A stretch of DNA of 6,293 nt from Gammaproteobacteria bacterium (GCA_016198885.1 JACQHV010000124.1:1-6293); one strand, 5' to 3'; counted from the stretch's first letter, positions 1 through 6,293 are shown. Notes: a model not told the origin generated them from the sequence alone. A program made the numbers and translations.

Positions 1-935
1 CCTCCATCGCCTGTTTTTCCGCATTACGCTTATGCATCTCCAATTCATAGAGCTTTGCACGCAATTGTTTCATCGCCTGATCCTTATTCTTATGCTGTGA
101 ACGCTGATTTTGGCATTGCACGACAGTATTCGTCGGCAAATGTGTTATACGAACAGCCGAATCAGTCTTGTTGACGTGTTGACCACCTGCACCACTTGCT
201 CGATAAGTATCAATCCGCAGTTCTGCAGGGTTGATTTCAATATCTATGGTGTCGTCAACTTCAGGTGATACGAATACAGAGGCAAACGAAGTGTGTCTGC
301 GGTTACCAGAATCGAAAGGTGACTTGCGAACCAGACGGTGTACACCCGTCTCCGTACGTAACCATCCAAAGGCATAATCACCTCCATATCTGACTGTTGC
401 ACTTTTTATTCCTGCAACCTCTCCAGGTGAAACTTCGATGAGCTCTGTTTTAAAACCATGATTATTGCCCCAGCGTAGATACATACGTAACAACATTTCC
501 GCCCAATCCTGGGCTTCAGTGCCGCCTGATCCTGACTGTATATCCAGAAACGCGTTACTCGGATCCATTTCACCTGAAAACATGCGCTGAAATTCCAGAT
601 CTGCAAGTTGCTTTTCAAGGGATTTAACATCACTTGATACAGAATTTACCGCTTCGAGATCATCTTCTTCCTTTGCCAGCGCCAATAACTCTTCCGCTTC
701 GTTCAGCCCGTCTTCAAGATGAGAAACAGTTTTTACAACCCGCTCCAGTGCGGCGCGCTCCTTTCCAAGGGCCTGGGCGTGTTCAGGATTATCCCAGATA
801 TTGGGATTTTCCAGTTCACATTGCACTTCGACAAGGCGTTCCACCTTATTGTCGTAATCAAAGATACCCCCTCAGGGCCTCAGTACGCCCTCGCATTTCC
901 TTGATCTGAACCAGGATGGGATTGATCTCTTGCAT
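1..935 (-). CDS. prfB: Peptide chain release factor 2 (RF2), 3'-truncated by window edge, expressed by +1 frameshift
   Basis: RF2 recognises UAA and UGA in the ribosomal A site and triggers release of the finished peptide. The frame opens at ATG 935-933 (MQEINPIL), reaches in-frame TGA at 860-858 as codon 26, then continues in the +1 frame (DYD) to the left edge, giving 311 visible residues. Numbering then matches E. coli RF2 exactly: stop-recognition tripeptide SPF at 205-207 (bases 314-322) and peptidyl-hydrolysis GGQ at 250-252 (179-187), within RASGAGGQHV. Residue 246 is Ala, the common state, not the Thr of E. coli K-12. E. coli RF2 is 365 residues, so about 54 C-terminal residues lie outside. 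An in-frame TAA lies 9 bp upstream of the ATG, fixing the start (only an unlikely ATT precedes it). No Shine-Dalgarno is visible. The order recJ-prfB is the same as in E. coli, where lysS follows. Confidence 0.97.
858..872 (-). promoter_or_regulatory. prfB programmed +1 ribosomal frameshift site (RF2 autoregulation)
   Basis: Read on the minus strand, this is AGG GGG TAT CTT TGA, with all elements of the RF2 autoregulatory site: an SD-like AGGGGG that pairs with 16S rRNA in the elongating ribosome, the slippery CTT codon and a UGA stop at codon 26. When RF2 is scarce, ribosomes pause at UGA and peptidyl-tRNA-Leu slips from CUU to UUU, so translation continues as Asp-Tyr-Asp; when RF2 is abundant, a 25-residue peptide is released. 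Downstream RF2 homology continues only in the +1 frame, which supports a real recoding site and not a sequencing error. The base after the stop is T (TGAT), whereas E. coli has C. Confidence 0.96.
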
Positions 936-984
936 AATGTGTTATTTATATGAAATATCCGTCATTAATTCCATAGTGATTTCC

Positions 985-990
985 ATTATA
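985..990 (-). promoter_or_regulatory. Candidate -10 box of a prfB promoter
   Basis: The minus strand reads a perfect sigma-70 -10 hexamer, TATAAT, inside the 82-bp recJ-prfB gap. At a 17-bp spacer the -35 position would read TGTAGA (near 1013-1008), matching TTGACA at only three of six bases. Transcription would start near 978, giving a leader of roughly 42 nt before the prfB ATG at 935. The placement suits an independent promoter for prfB downstream of recJ, but the weak -35 and the AT-rich context leave chance as an alternative. Confidence 0.45.
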
Positions 991-1017
991 GTGCGTTACG
1001 TATTATTTCTACAGCGT

Positions 1018-2748
1018 TCAGAGAAGGGGCTTTATATAATCAACAACGAGTTGTAATTTCCGCCTGCCGGCGTATTCATTTATATCGAGCCGGTATACAG
1101 TCTGCACATATTCTGTCGAAACAGGCAGGCTTTCATCCGGGATATTAAAAACAATTGCCTCAATGATTTTATCGTGACCATTAGCGCGCAATTGTAATTT
1201 AAGATGTTTATCGCCAACAATTCTGCTGTTGATTATCTCGAATTCACCGTCAAAAACCGGCTCCGGGAAACCCTGTCCCCAGGGACCTGCATGAATTATT
1301 TCTTCCGCCAATTCAAAACTCAGTTCGTCATTCGATAACACCCCATCTGTCATCAGAATCCCGCTCATATTTTCTGTTGAAATAAATTGACTCACCACTT
1401 GATTGAATAGTTGTCTGAAATGTTCCAGATCAAATTCCCTGATTGTCAAGCCTGCAGCCATGGCATGACCGCCAAACTTGTCGATGATCTCCGGATGATG
1501 ACTGGCGATCGACTCCAGCACATCACGGATATGCACGCCGTTAATTGAACGTGCTGATCCCTTGATGAATCCGTCCTTGTCCCTGGCAAAGGCAATGACG
1601 GGACGATTGAGTTTGTCCTTGATTTTTGACGCCAGAATACCGATCACGCCCTGATGCCATGATTCATTAAAAAGACAAAGTCCCGCCGGTAATTGCTGTT
1701 CAGAATGCAAATCGAGTCTTTCAATGTCCGCAAGGGCCTGTAACTGCATCTCCTCCTGAATCTCACGTCTCTCCCGGTTCAACTTATCGAGTTGCAGCGC
1801 CATCTGTCTCGCACTCCGTTCATCTTCAGACAACAAACACTCTATCCCCAGTGACATATCGGTCAATCTGCCCGCCGCATTCAAACGAGGTGCGATGGTA
1901 AATCCCAGATCCTGTGCCGTAACGTTACGCAATGAACGGCCGGCAACCTGAAGCAATTCAATGATACCCGGACAACAGTTTCCGGTTCGAATACGCAAGA
2001 GTCCCTGTGCTACGAGGATACGATTGTTATGATCCAGTGGCACAACATCGGCTACGGTGCCGAGTGCCACGAGATCAAGCAATTCTGCAAGATTGGGTTC
2101 CTTGATATTCCGCCGGTTAAACCAGTCCTTTCCCCGCAACCAGGCCCTTAACGCCACCAGGACATAAAACATGACACCCACACCCGCGAGGCATTTACTC
2201 GGGAAATTATCTCCCGGCTGGCTGGGATTGATAATGGCGTTGGCAGCCGGCAATTGATGTCCGGGTAGATGATGATCGGTTATCAATACATCAATATTTC
2301 CTGACCGGGCCAATGCAACACCGTCGTGGCTTGTGATGCCATTATCGACCGTGATTAATAAATCCGGTTTCTGTTGTGAGGCAACTTCAACAATCCCGGG
2401 ACTCAGGCCATAACCATATTCGAACCGGTTCGGTACAACATAATGCACATCACTCGCACCCATTAATCTGAGTCCACGCATGGCGAGGGCACAAGCCGTT
2501 GCTCCATCAGCATCAAAATCAGCAATTACCAATATACGTTTCTTCTCTGCAATTGCATTGGCAAGCAATTCAACTGCCTTATCTATACCGAGCAGTGATT
2601 GATACGGCAGCAAACCCTTCAGGGAATAATCCAGTTCATTAACAGATTTAATATCCCTTGAGGAATAAATCCTGCGCAAAACAGGATGAATATCTTCGGG
2701 TAACTGAATGTTCGAGAAGGATGTGCGGCGCGAAATGAGTGTCTGCAT
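1018..2748 (-). CDS. recJ: Single-stranded-DNA-specific 5'-3' exonuclease RecJ
   Basis: RecJ degrades single-stranded DNA 5' to 3' in the RecF recombination pathway, mismatch repair and base-excision repair, in the cytoplasm. The protein is 576 residues, essentially the length of E. coli RecJ (577). The DHH phosphoesterase core is intact: IADFDADG (75-82), TVDNG (133-137), TDHH (157-160) and ALGTVADVV (228-236), whose Asp and His residues bind the catalytic divalent metals. APRLNAAGR (286-294) follows, then the DHHA1 domain with WHQGVIGI (364-371), GSARS (397-401) and GGHAMAAG (426-433), and a C-terminal OB-like region starting near PWGQGFPEPVF (489-499). The ATG at 2748 is bounded by an in-frame TGA at 2781-2779, and no ATG, GTG or TTG lies between, so the start is firm, though no Shine-Dalgarno is seen. 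It begins 39 bp after the rpfE-like stop, consistent with cotranscription. No defects are visible. Confidence 0.97.
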   Translation of the reverse strand: MQTLISRRTSFSNIQLPEDIHPVLRRIYSSRDIKSVNELDYSLKGLLPYQSLLGIDKAVELLANAIAEKKRILVIADFDADGATACALAMRGLRLMGASDVHYVVPNRFEYGYGLSPGIVEVASQQKPDLLITVDNGITSHDGVALARSGNIDVLITDHHLPGHQLPAANAIINPSQPGDNFPSKCLAGVGVMFYVLVALRAWLRGKDWFNRRNIKEPNLAELLDLVALGTVADVVPLDHNNRILVAQGLLRIRTGNCCPGIIELLQVAGRSLRNVTAQDLGFTIAPRLNAAGRLTDMSLGIECLLSEDERSARQMALQLDKLNRERREIQEEMQLQALADIERLDLHSEQQLPAGLCLFNESWHQGVIGILASKIKDKLNRPVIAFARDKDGFIKGSARSINGVHIRDVLESIASHHPEIIDKFGGHAMAAGLTIREFDLEHFRQLFNQVVSQFISTENMSGILMTDGVLSNDELSFELAEEIIHAGPWGQGFPEPVFDGEFEIINSRIVGDKHLKLQLRANGHDKIIEAIVFNIPDESLPVSTEYVQTVYRLDINEYAGRRKLQLVVDYIKPLL

Positions 2749-2787
2749 CGAAGTTATTGTATTACCAGATTCATCATTTCATAACGG

Positions 2788-3810
2788 TTAATCAATATAT
2801 GTGCGAATGGTTTTACGTTTTTTCCATAATTTATACAGAGACAGCTTTGTAATTTTTATCTTCTGGAATTCAGTTATAACACTCAGTTCTTCAAGTTCAC
2901 CTGCTTTCAAATAATTCAGCAATGAAAAAAACCAGTATTGTTCAAGATAGGCAATAAAATCCTGCCATCCCTTGAGATCATGATATTGGGCGTGACGTAA
3001 TCCAAACGTTATGACAACGAGCACATTATCTGTTTCCCCAAACTGATCAATTACGCCATCTATTGATTCAGGAAGTTCCGACCATGGAATACCTGCATGA
3101 ATAGCAAGACCCCGTGCGATTTCCTCATCACTGAATACCCATGACCATTCACACTCAACCCGTCCCGGAAGTTCTCCGCTTCCCCAGAACCAGATGCTGT
3201 TGATAGACAGTTCCTTTCGTTGCTGACGTTGCTCATTGACACCACTCGCATGCAGGCACATTTGTATTTCATTCATTAACTGCGACCAGTAAGCTCTGTC
3301 TGCGCCAGCCGGCATACAATGATGAATATCCTTACCGGCCACTTCATGTATGGCCGTTGTCCTGACTGCCGGTAATTCATTCAGCCGAAGATACCAGCGA
3401 TTGACTGTCGGCACTTCCAGCTCCAGATCACGTTCGGCAAGAATTCCCCTGATATCAGTGGCCAGTACCAGGGCATCATGCTGATCCAGCGTAAAGGTTG
3501 ATCCATCCATAAGCACAACGCCTTCCCTGTCTGCGGTCAGATGTACGGGATCAGCGCGCATCCAGATCCCTTTTACTGAATGTTCATCATCAACGAGACG
3601 TGTGATCGCGGCGACGGGAAGATCATTTGCAGGATTTGCATTCAGACTGAAGAGCTTGCATAAGGCATCACTGAAACTGAATGGAGTTTGTTGCTCTTTC
3701 CTGCCGCAGGCTAAGAGCCGTTCAAGTGATGGAGTGGAAGGGAGGTCCTGAACGGTCAGATCACGTGCCGGTTGCAACAGGCCGGGGATAAACAGGGTCA
3801 GACCACGCAT
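2788..3810 (-). CDS. RpfE-type protein of unknown biochemical function
   Basis: This 340-residue protein resembles the family annotated 'regulatory protein, RpfE type' (sometimes 'cofactor-independent phosphoglycerate mutase-like'), named for the rpfE gene beside recJ in the Xanthomonas rpf virulence-regulation cluster. Features that match my recollection of the family: a hydrophobic N-terminus LTLFIPGLL (4-12), a block around MRADPVHL (84-91) followed by ADREG and LMDG, and the aromatic motif INSIWFWGSGELP (203-215). The C-terminus is strongly basic (KLWKKRKTIR, 327-336). No signal peptide or clear transmembrane segment is present, so it is probably cytoplasmic. I see no convincing phosphoglycerate mutase metal site, so enzymatic activity should not be assumed. 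An in-frame TAA sits directly before the ATG, so the start is certain; there is no Shine-Dalgarno. The family call rests on remembered motifs and the recJ neighbour, not on an alignment. Confidence 0.78.
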   Translation of the reverse strand: MRGLTLFIPGLLQPARDLTVQDLPSTPSLERLLACGRKEQQTPFSFSDALCKLFSLNANPANDLPVAAITRLVDDEHSVKGIWMRADPVHLTADREGVVLMDGSTFTLDQHDALVLATDIRGILAERDLELEVPTVNRWYLRLNELPAVRTTAIHEVAGKDIHHCMPAGADRAYWSQLMNEIQMCLHASGVNEQRQQRKELSINSIWFWGSGELPGRVECEWSWVFSDEEIARGLAIHAGIPWSELPESIDGVIDQFGETDNVLVVITFGLRHAQYHDLKGWQDFIAYLEQYWFFSLLNYLKAGELEELSVITEFQKIKITKLSLYKLWKKRKTIRTYID

Positions 3811-3819
3811 TTAATTAAC

Positions 3820-3910
3820 GTAAAACGTGAAGCGGGGTTCGTGAAGAGTGAAATGTGAAGCGTGAAGCGTGAAACACTATACGAGTTACGCTTCACATAC
3901 GACGCTTCAC
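3820..3910. repeat. GTGANNN heptad array with inverted arms, thrC-rpfE gap
   Basis: The 99-bp gap between thrC and the rpfE-like gene is built of 13 consecutive 7-bp units in one unbroken register. On the plus strand, GTGA begins at 3827, 3841, 3848, 3855, 3862 and 3869 (units GTGAAGC, GTGAAGA, GTGAAAT, GTGAAGC, GTGAAGC, GTGAAAC), with degenerate units at 3820 and 3834. The reverse complement GCTTCAC then appears at 3890 and 3904, still in phase. The halves 3841-3875 and 3876-3910 match as an inverted repeat at 24 of 35 positions, with a perfect 9-bp stem 3862-3870/3888-3896. The last unit ends on the third base of the thrC TAG. A transcript could fold in several slipped registers. No U-tract follows in the minus direction, so it is not a standard intrinsic terminator. 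Confidence 0.9.
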
Positions 3911-5049
3911 TATAGGTTATCAAGTATCGCCTTCTTAACCTGATTTAAATTTGCCTCGATTTTCATAACGGGGGCTGTGCTCTGGGCAATGGCCGTATCC
4001 GGGTCTTTCAAACCGTGCCCGGTCAGGGTGCATACCACACAACTATTTTCGGAGATTTTCCCCGATTTAATATCGCGCATTGCACCGGCCAGAGATATTG
4101 CTGACGCCGGTTCACAAAATACGCCTTCCTTTTCCGCAAGCAGTTTCTGAGCTGCAAGAATTTCCTCATCGCTGCATTCATTGAACCAACCGCCGGATTC
4201 CTTATTGACCTTCCAGGCATAGTCCCAGGACTGGGGATGGCCGATGCGAATGGCTGTCGCAATGGTTTCCGGATTATCCACCATGTGTCCACGCAGGAAA
4301 GGTGCAGAGCCATTTGCCTGATAACCGATCATCTTTGGCCGGTGTCCAACAACAGGACCACCCGCAAAACGGCAATGTCCATCACAAAAGCTGCAGGCAT
4401 CGGTCACGTGATCGCCATCGCTGCTGGCATATTCACTGTAACCGATCCAGTGGGCGGTGATATTTCCCGCGTTACCTACCGGCAGGCAGTGATAATCAGG
4501 GGAACGTTCCAGTTCTTCGATGATCTCGAAGGCCGCCGTCTTCTGTCCTTGTAAGCGATAAGGATTAATGGAATTAACAATAGTGACAGGCGCATCCTCC
4601 ACAATCTCCTTCACCAGACGCATGCCATCATCAAAATTACCCTTGATCTGGATCACAACGGCGCCTTCCATCATGGCCTGTGCCAATTTACCTTGTGCTA
4701 TCTTGCCTTCGGGGATCAATACGAATGCGGTAATCCCCGCGCGCGCAGCATAGGCAGCAGCCGAGGCCGAGGTATTTCCGGTGGAAGCGCAGATAATAGC
4801 CCGTGATCCCTCTTCTACGGCCTTGGTCACCGCCATGGTCATGCCACGATCCTTGAATGATCCGGTCGGATTCAGACCCTCGTACTTCACATAGATATCG
4901 ACATCCTTGCCTAAAAGACTCGGGATGTTATGCAGACGTATGAGAGGTGTATTGCCCTCCCCCAGACTGATGATGCGCGTATCATCATGCACCGGGAGCC
5001 GGTCGCGGTAGCGTTCTATTAATCCTGTGTAACGTTGCCTGAAAGTCAT
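3910..5049 (-). CDS. thrC: Threonine synthase, short PLP type, with a Cys-rich insertion
   Basis: ThrC converts O-phospho-L-homoserine to L-threonine and phosphate using pyridoxal phosphate, the last step of threonine synthesis in the cytoplasm. The 379-residue protein has the fold-type II PLP motifs: the PLP lysine K66 in PTGSFKDRG (61-69), STGNTSASAAAYAARAG (89-105), the phosphate-binding loop GNAGN (192-196), EPASA (313-317) and TGHGLKDP (343-350). It belongs to the short ThrC type (Thermus, cyanobacteria, actinobacteria), not the longer E. coli type. Between W201 and M240 it has about 21 more residues than the Thermus enzyme as I recall it, including C219, C222 and C226 in C-x2-C-x3-C. 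The start is ATG 5049-5047; an in-frame TAG at 5070-5068 with no usable start between bounds it. There is no Shine-Dalgarno. hom lies 108 bp upstream. Heptad repeat arrays fill the gaps on both sides. Confidence 0.96.
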   Translation of the reverse strand: MTFRQRYTGLIERYRDRLPVHDDTRIISLGEGNTPLIRLHNIPSLLGKDVDIYVKYEGLNPTGSFKDRGMTMAVTKAVEEGSRAIICASTGNTSASAAAYAARAGITAFVLIPEGKIAQGKLAQAMMEGAVVIQIKGNFDDGMRLVKEIVEDAPVTIVNSINPYRLQGQKTAAFEIIEELERSPDYHCLPVGNAGNITAHWIGYSEYASSDGDHVTDACSFCDGHCRFAGGPVVGHRPKMIGYQANGSAPFLRGHMVDNPETIATAIRIGHPQSWDYAWKVNKESGGWFNECSDEEILAAQKLLAEKEGVFCEPASAISLAGAMRDIKSGKISENSCVVCTLTGHGLKDPDTAIAQSTAPVMKIEANLNQVKKAILDNL

Positions 5050-5056
5050 GATGTTA

Positions 5057-5152
5057 GGGATTAGTGACTAGTGAATGGTGACTGGTGATTGGTTTTGCGT
5101 CGTGATTTACTCATCTCGATATACTAATCACTAATCACCAATCACTATTCAC
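5057..5152. repeat. GTGANNN heptad array with inverted arms, hom-thrC gap
   Basis: The 108-bp hom-thrC gap carries a second heptad array. On the plus strand the units at 5064, 5071, 5078 and 5085 read GTGACTA, GTGAATG, GTGACTG and GTGATTG, preceded by a degenerate GGGATTA at 5057. In the right arm TCAC ends at 5131, 5138, 5145 and 5152, again every 7 bp. The 28-bp arms 5064-5091 and 5125-5152 match as an inverted repeat at 23 of 28 positions around a 33-bp loop, so the hom-thrC mRNA would carry a long imperfect stem-loop ending about 15 nt before the thrC start. The variable three bases differ from those of the array on the other side of thrC, but unit length, GTGA core and inverted layout are shared. 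No U-tract marks it as a terminator. Confidence 0.9.
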
Positions 5153-5157
5153 TTGTG

Positions 5158-6293
5158 TTAAGCCAGTGTTTCCATGCGGATACGCATGACTTTGCCATCA
5201 ATGCTATCCAGCTTTTCTATCTGCTTGATGGCCTTATTCATAAATTTTTCCCGAACACGCTGGGTCAGGAAGATTACCGGCACATGGCTTGCGCCTTCAA
5301 CAGGCTCTTTCTGTAGTATCGCCTCAATACTGATGCCCGCATCACCCAGAATTTTCGTAACATCCGCGAGTACACCCGGGCGATCAATTGCTTGCATGCG
5401 CAGGTAATAGGCTGTTTCCACCTCATCCATGGGAAGGATTGACATATCAGACAGTTGATGAGGCTGGAAGGCCAGATGCGGGACACGGTTTTCTGGATCA
5501 CTTGTCAGTGCACGTACAACATCCACTAGATCAGCAATTACAGCGGATGCGGTGGGTTCAGAACCCGCACCGGCCCCATAATAAAGGGTCGGCCCAACGG
5601 CATCGCCTTTCACAACCACGGCGTTCATCACCCCGTCCACATTGGCAATCAGCCGGCGTTCAGGAATCAGGGTGGGATGAACGCGCAGCTCGATCCCCTT
5701 GTCTGTCTTGCGCGTGATGCCAAGGTGCTTGATGCGGTATCCCAATTCACCTGCATAGGACACATCCTGCTGTTCTATCTTCGTAATTCCTTCGGTATAT
5801 GTTTTTTCAAATTGCAACGGAATACCAAAGGCAATGGAGCCAAGAATCGTAAGCTTGTGGGCAGCATCTATGCCTTCCACATCGAAAGTGGGGTCTGCCT
5901 CTGCATAACCACAGGCCTGGGCTTCCTTAAGAACATCGTCGAAATCCCTTTCTTTTTCCCGCATCTCGGTAAGAATGAAATTGCTGGTACCATTGATGAT
6001 GCCTGCCACCCACAGTATCTGATTGGCTGCGAGTCCTTCGCGAATTGCCTTGATGATGGGTATACCTCCCGCCACAGCCGCTTCAAAAGCCACCATCACG
6101 CCTTTCTTCTGGGCGGAGGCAAAGATCTCATTGCCATATTTTGCGATCAGTGCCTTGTTTGCGGTCACAACGTGTTTACCTTTATCTATGGCCTTGAGCA
6201 CCAGTTCCCGTGCCGGCGAGTAACCACCAATCAATTCGATGATGATTTTCACCTCCGGGTCATTCACGACTTCAAAGGCATCATCTGTAATCC
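5158..6293 (-). CDS. hom: Homoserine dehydrogenase with C-terminal ACT domain, 5'-truncated by window edge
   Basis: Hom reduces L-aspartate semialdehyde to L-homoserine with NAD(P)H, the branch point to threonine and methionine. The frame is open to the right edge. The GTG at 6267-6265 is only an internal valine, since homologous-looking codons (ITDDAFEV) precede it. About 377 residues are visible out of a usual 430-440, so the N-terminal GxGxxG nucleotide-binding strand lies outside. Visible motifs: VVTANKAL (6171-6148) with the conserved lysine, the AVAGGIPIIKAIREGL segment followed by GIINGTSNFILTEM, which is the family signature, and EADPTFDVEG with DAAHK, the substrate-site acidic and lysine residues. 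An ACT domain occupies roughly 5182-5409 (YYLRMQAIDRPGVLADVTKIL onwards in family terms), the usual site of threonine feedback inhibition. It is monofunctional, with no aspartokinase module in the visible part. The stop is TAA at 5160-5158. It is the first visible gene of the hom-thrC pair. Confidence 0.96.
   Translation of the reverse strand, partial: ITDDAFEVVNDPEVKIIIELIGGYSPARELVLKAIDKGKHVVTANKALIAKYGNEIFASAQKKGVMVAFEAAVAGGIPIIKAIREGLAANQILWVAGIINGTSNFILTEMREKERDFDDVLKEAQACGYAEADPTFDVEGIDAAHKLTILGSIAFGIPLQFEKTYTEGITKIEQQDVSYAGELGYRIKHLGITRKTDKGIELRVHPTLIPERRLIANVDGVMNAVVVKGDAVGPTLYYGAGAGSEPTASAVIADLVDVVRALTSDPENRVPHLAFQPHQLSDMSILPMDEVETAYYLRMQAIDRPGVLADVTKILGDAGISIEAILQKEPVEGASHVPVIFLTQRVREKFMNKAIKQIEKLDSIDGKVMRIRMETLA

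Noticed and set aside
858..860. In-frame TGA in prfB as a sign of a pseudogene or sequencing error
   Set aside because: It sits at codon 26 with the full AGGGGG-TAT-CTT context of the RF2 programmed frameshift, and numbering downstream matches E. coli RF2 exactly.
634..909. Plus-strand open frame of 91 codons over the prfB start region
   Set aside because: It lies antisense to prfB, whose RF2 homology and frameshift site are unmistakable; its protein is Pro/Arg-rich with no recognisable domain.
2749..2787. Separate promoter for recJ in the 39-bp gap
   Set aside because: A TTGATT and a TACAAT are present but about 28 bp apart, too far for a sigma-70 promoter; cotranscription with the upstream gene is simpler.
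3876..3882. TATAGT as a -10 box for the rpfE-like gene
   Set aside because: It falls inside the heptad array as a degenerate unit and no reasonable -35 hexamer lies 16-18 bp upstream.
3820..3910. CRISPR array
   Set aside because: Units are 7 bp, contiguous, without spacers, and include reverse-complement copies; CRISPR repeats are longer with unique spacers.
3820..3910. Rho-independent terminator after thrC
   Set aside because: The stem is long and imperfect, not GC-rich and compact, and no run of U follows in the direction of transcription; only a short GTTTTAC is seen.
4237..4753. Plus-strand open frames of 105 and 61 codons opposite thrC
   Set aside because: Shadows of the thrC coding sequence; no start context, no domain, and thrC motifs run through the whole stretch.
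5174..5717. Plus- and minus-strand open frames over the hom ACT region
   Set aside because: Alternate-frame shadows of hom; none carries a recognisable motif.
5158..6267. hom as a complete 369-residue gene starting at GTG 6267
   Set aside because: The frame continues open to the window edge, and the nucleotide-binding N-terminus that the family requires would be missing; the GTG is an internal valine.

Overview
The window is a compact, entirely minus-strand gene cluster, transcribed right to left, from a proteobacterium. The best guess is a non-enteric gamma- or betaproteobacterium. Reasons: (i) RF2 and RecJ align almost without gaps, as remembered, with the E. coli proteins; (ii) the threonine branch uses a monofunctional, ACT-domain homoserine dehydrogenase plus a short threonine synthase, not the enteric fused ThrA; (iii) a RpfE-type protein sits next to recJ, as in Xanthomonas and its relatives. 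Base composition looks moderate, near half G+C by eye.

Layout in transcription order: hom (6293 to 5158, N-terminus off the right edge); a 108-bp gap filled by an inverted GTGANNN heptad array; thrC (5049 to 3910); a 99-bp gap filled by a second heptad array in strict 7-bp register; an rpfE-like gene (3810 to 2788); a 39-bp gap; recJ (2748 to 1018); an 82-bp gap with a consensus -10 box; prfB (935 to past position 1, last roughly 54 codons missing). prfB is not one open frame. It carries the classic RF2 autoregulatory +1 frameshift at codon 26, so a plain ORF search misses its start.

Functionally, Hom and ThrC give the first and last steps of homoserine to threonine synthesis. RecJ is a 5'-3' single-strand exonuclease for repair and recombination. 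RF2 terminates translation at UAA and UGA and senses its own level through the frameshift. The RpfE-type protein has no settled biochemical role. There are no tRNA, rRNA, IS or CRISPR features. The points worth a second look are the two heptad arrays that fill both gaps around thrC, a Cys-rich insertion in ThrC, the absence of Shine-Dalgarno sequences at all four visible starts beside a strong SD-like element inside prfB, and a UGAU context at the frameshift stop.
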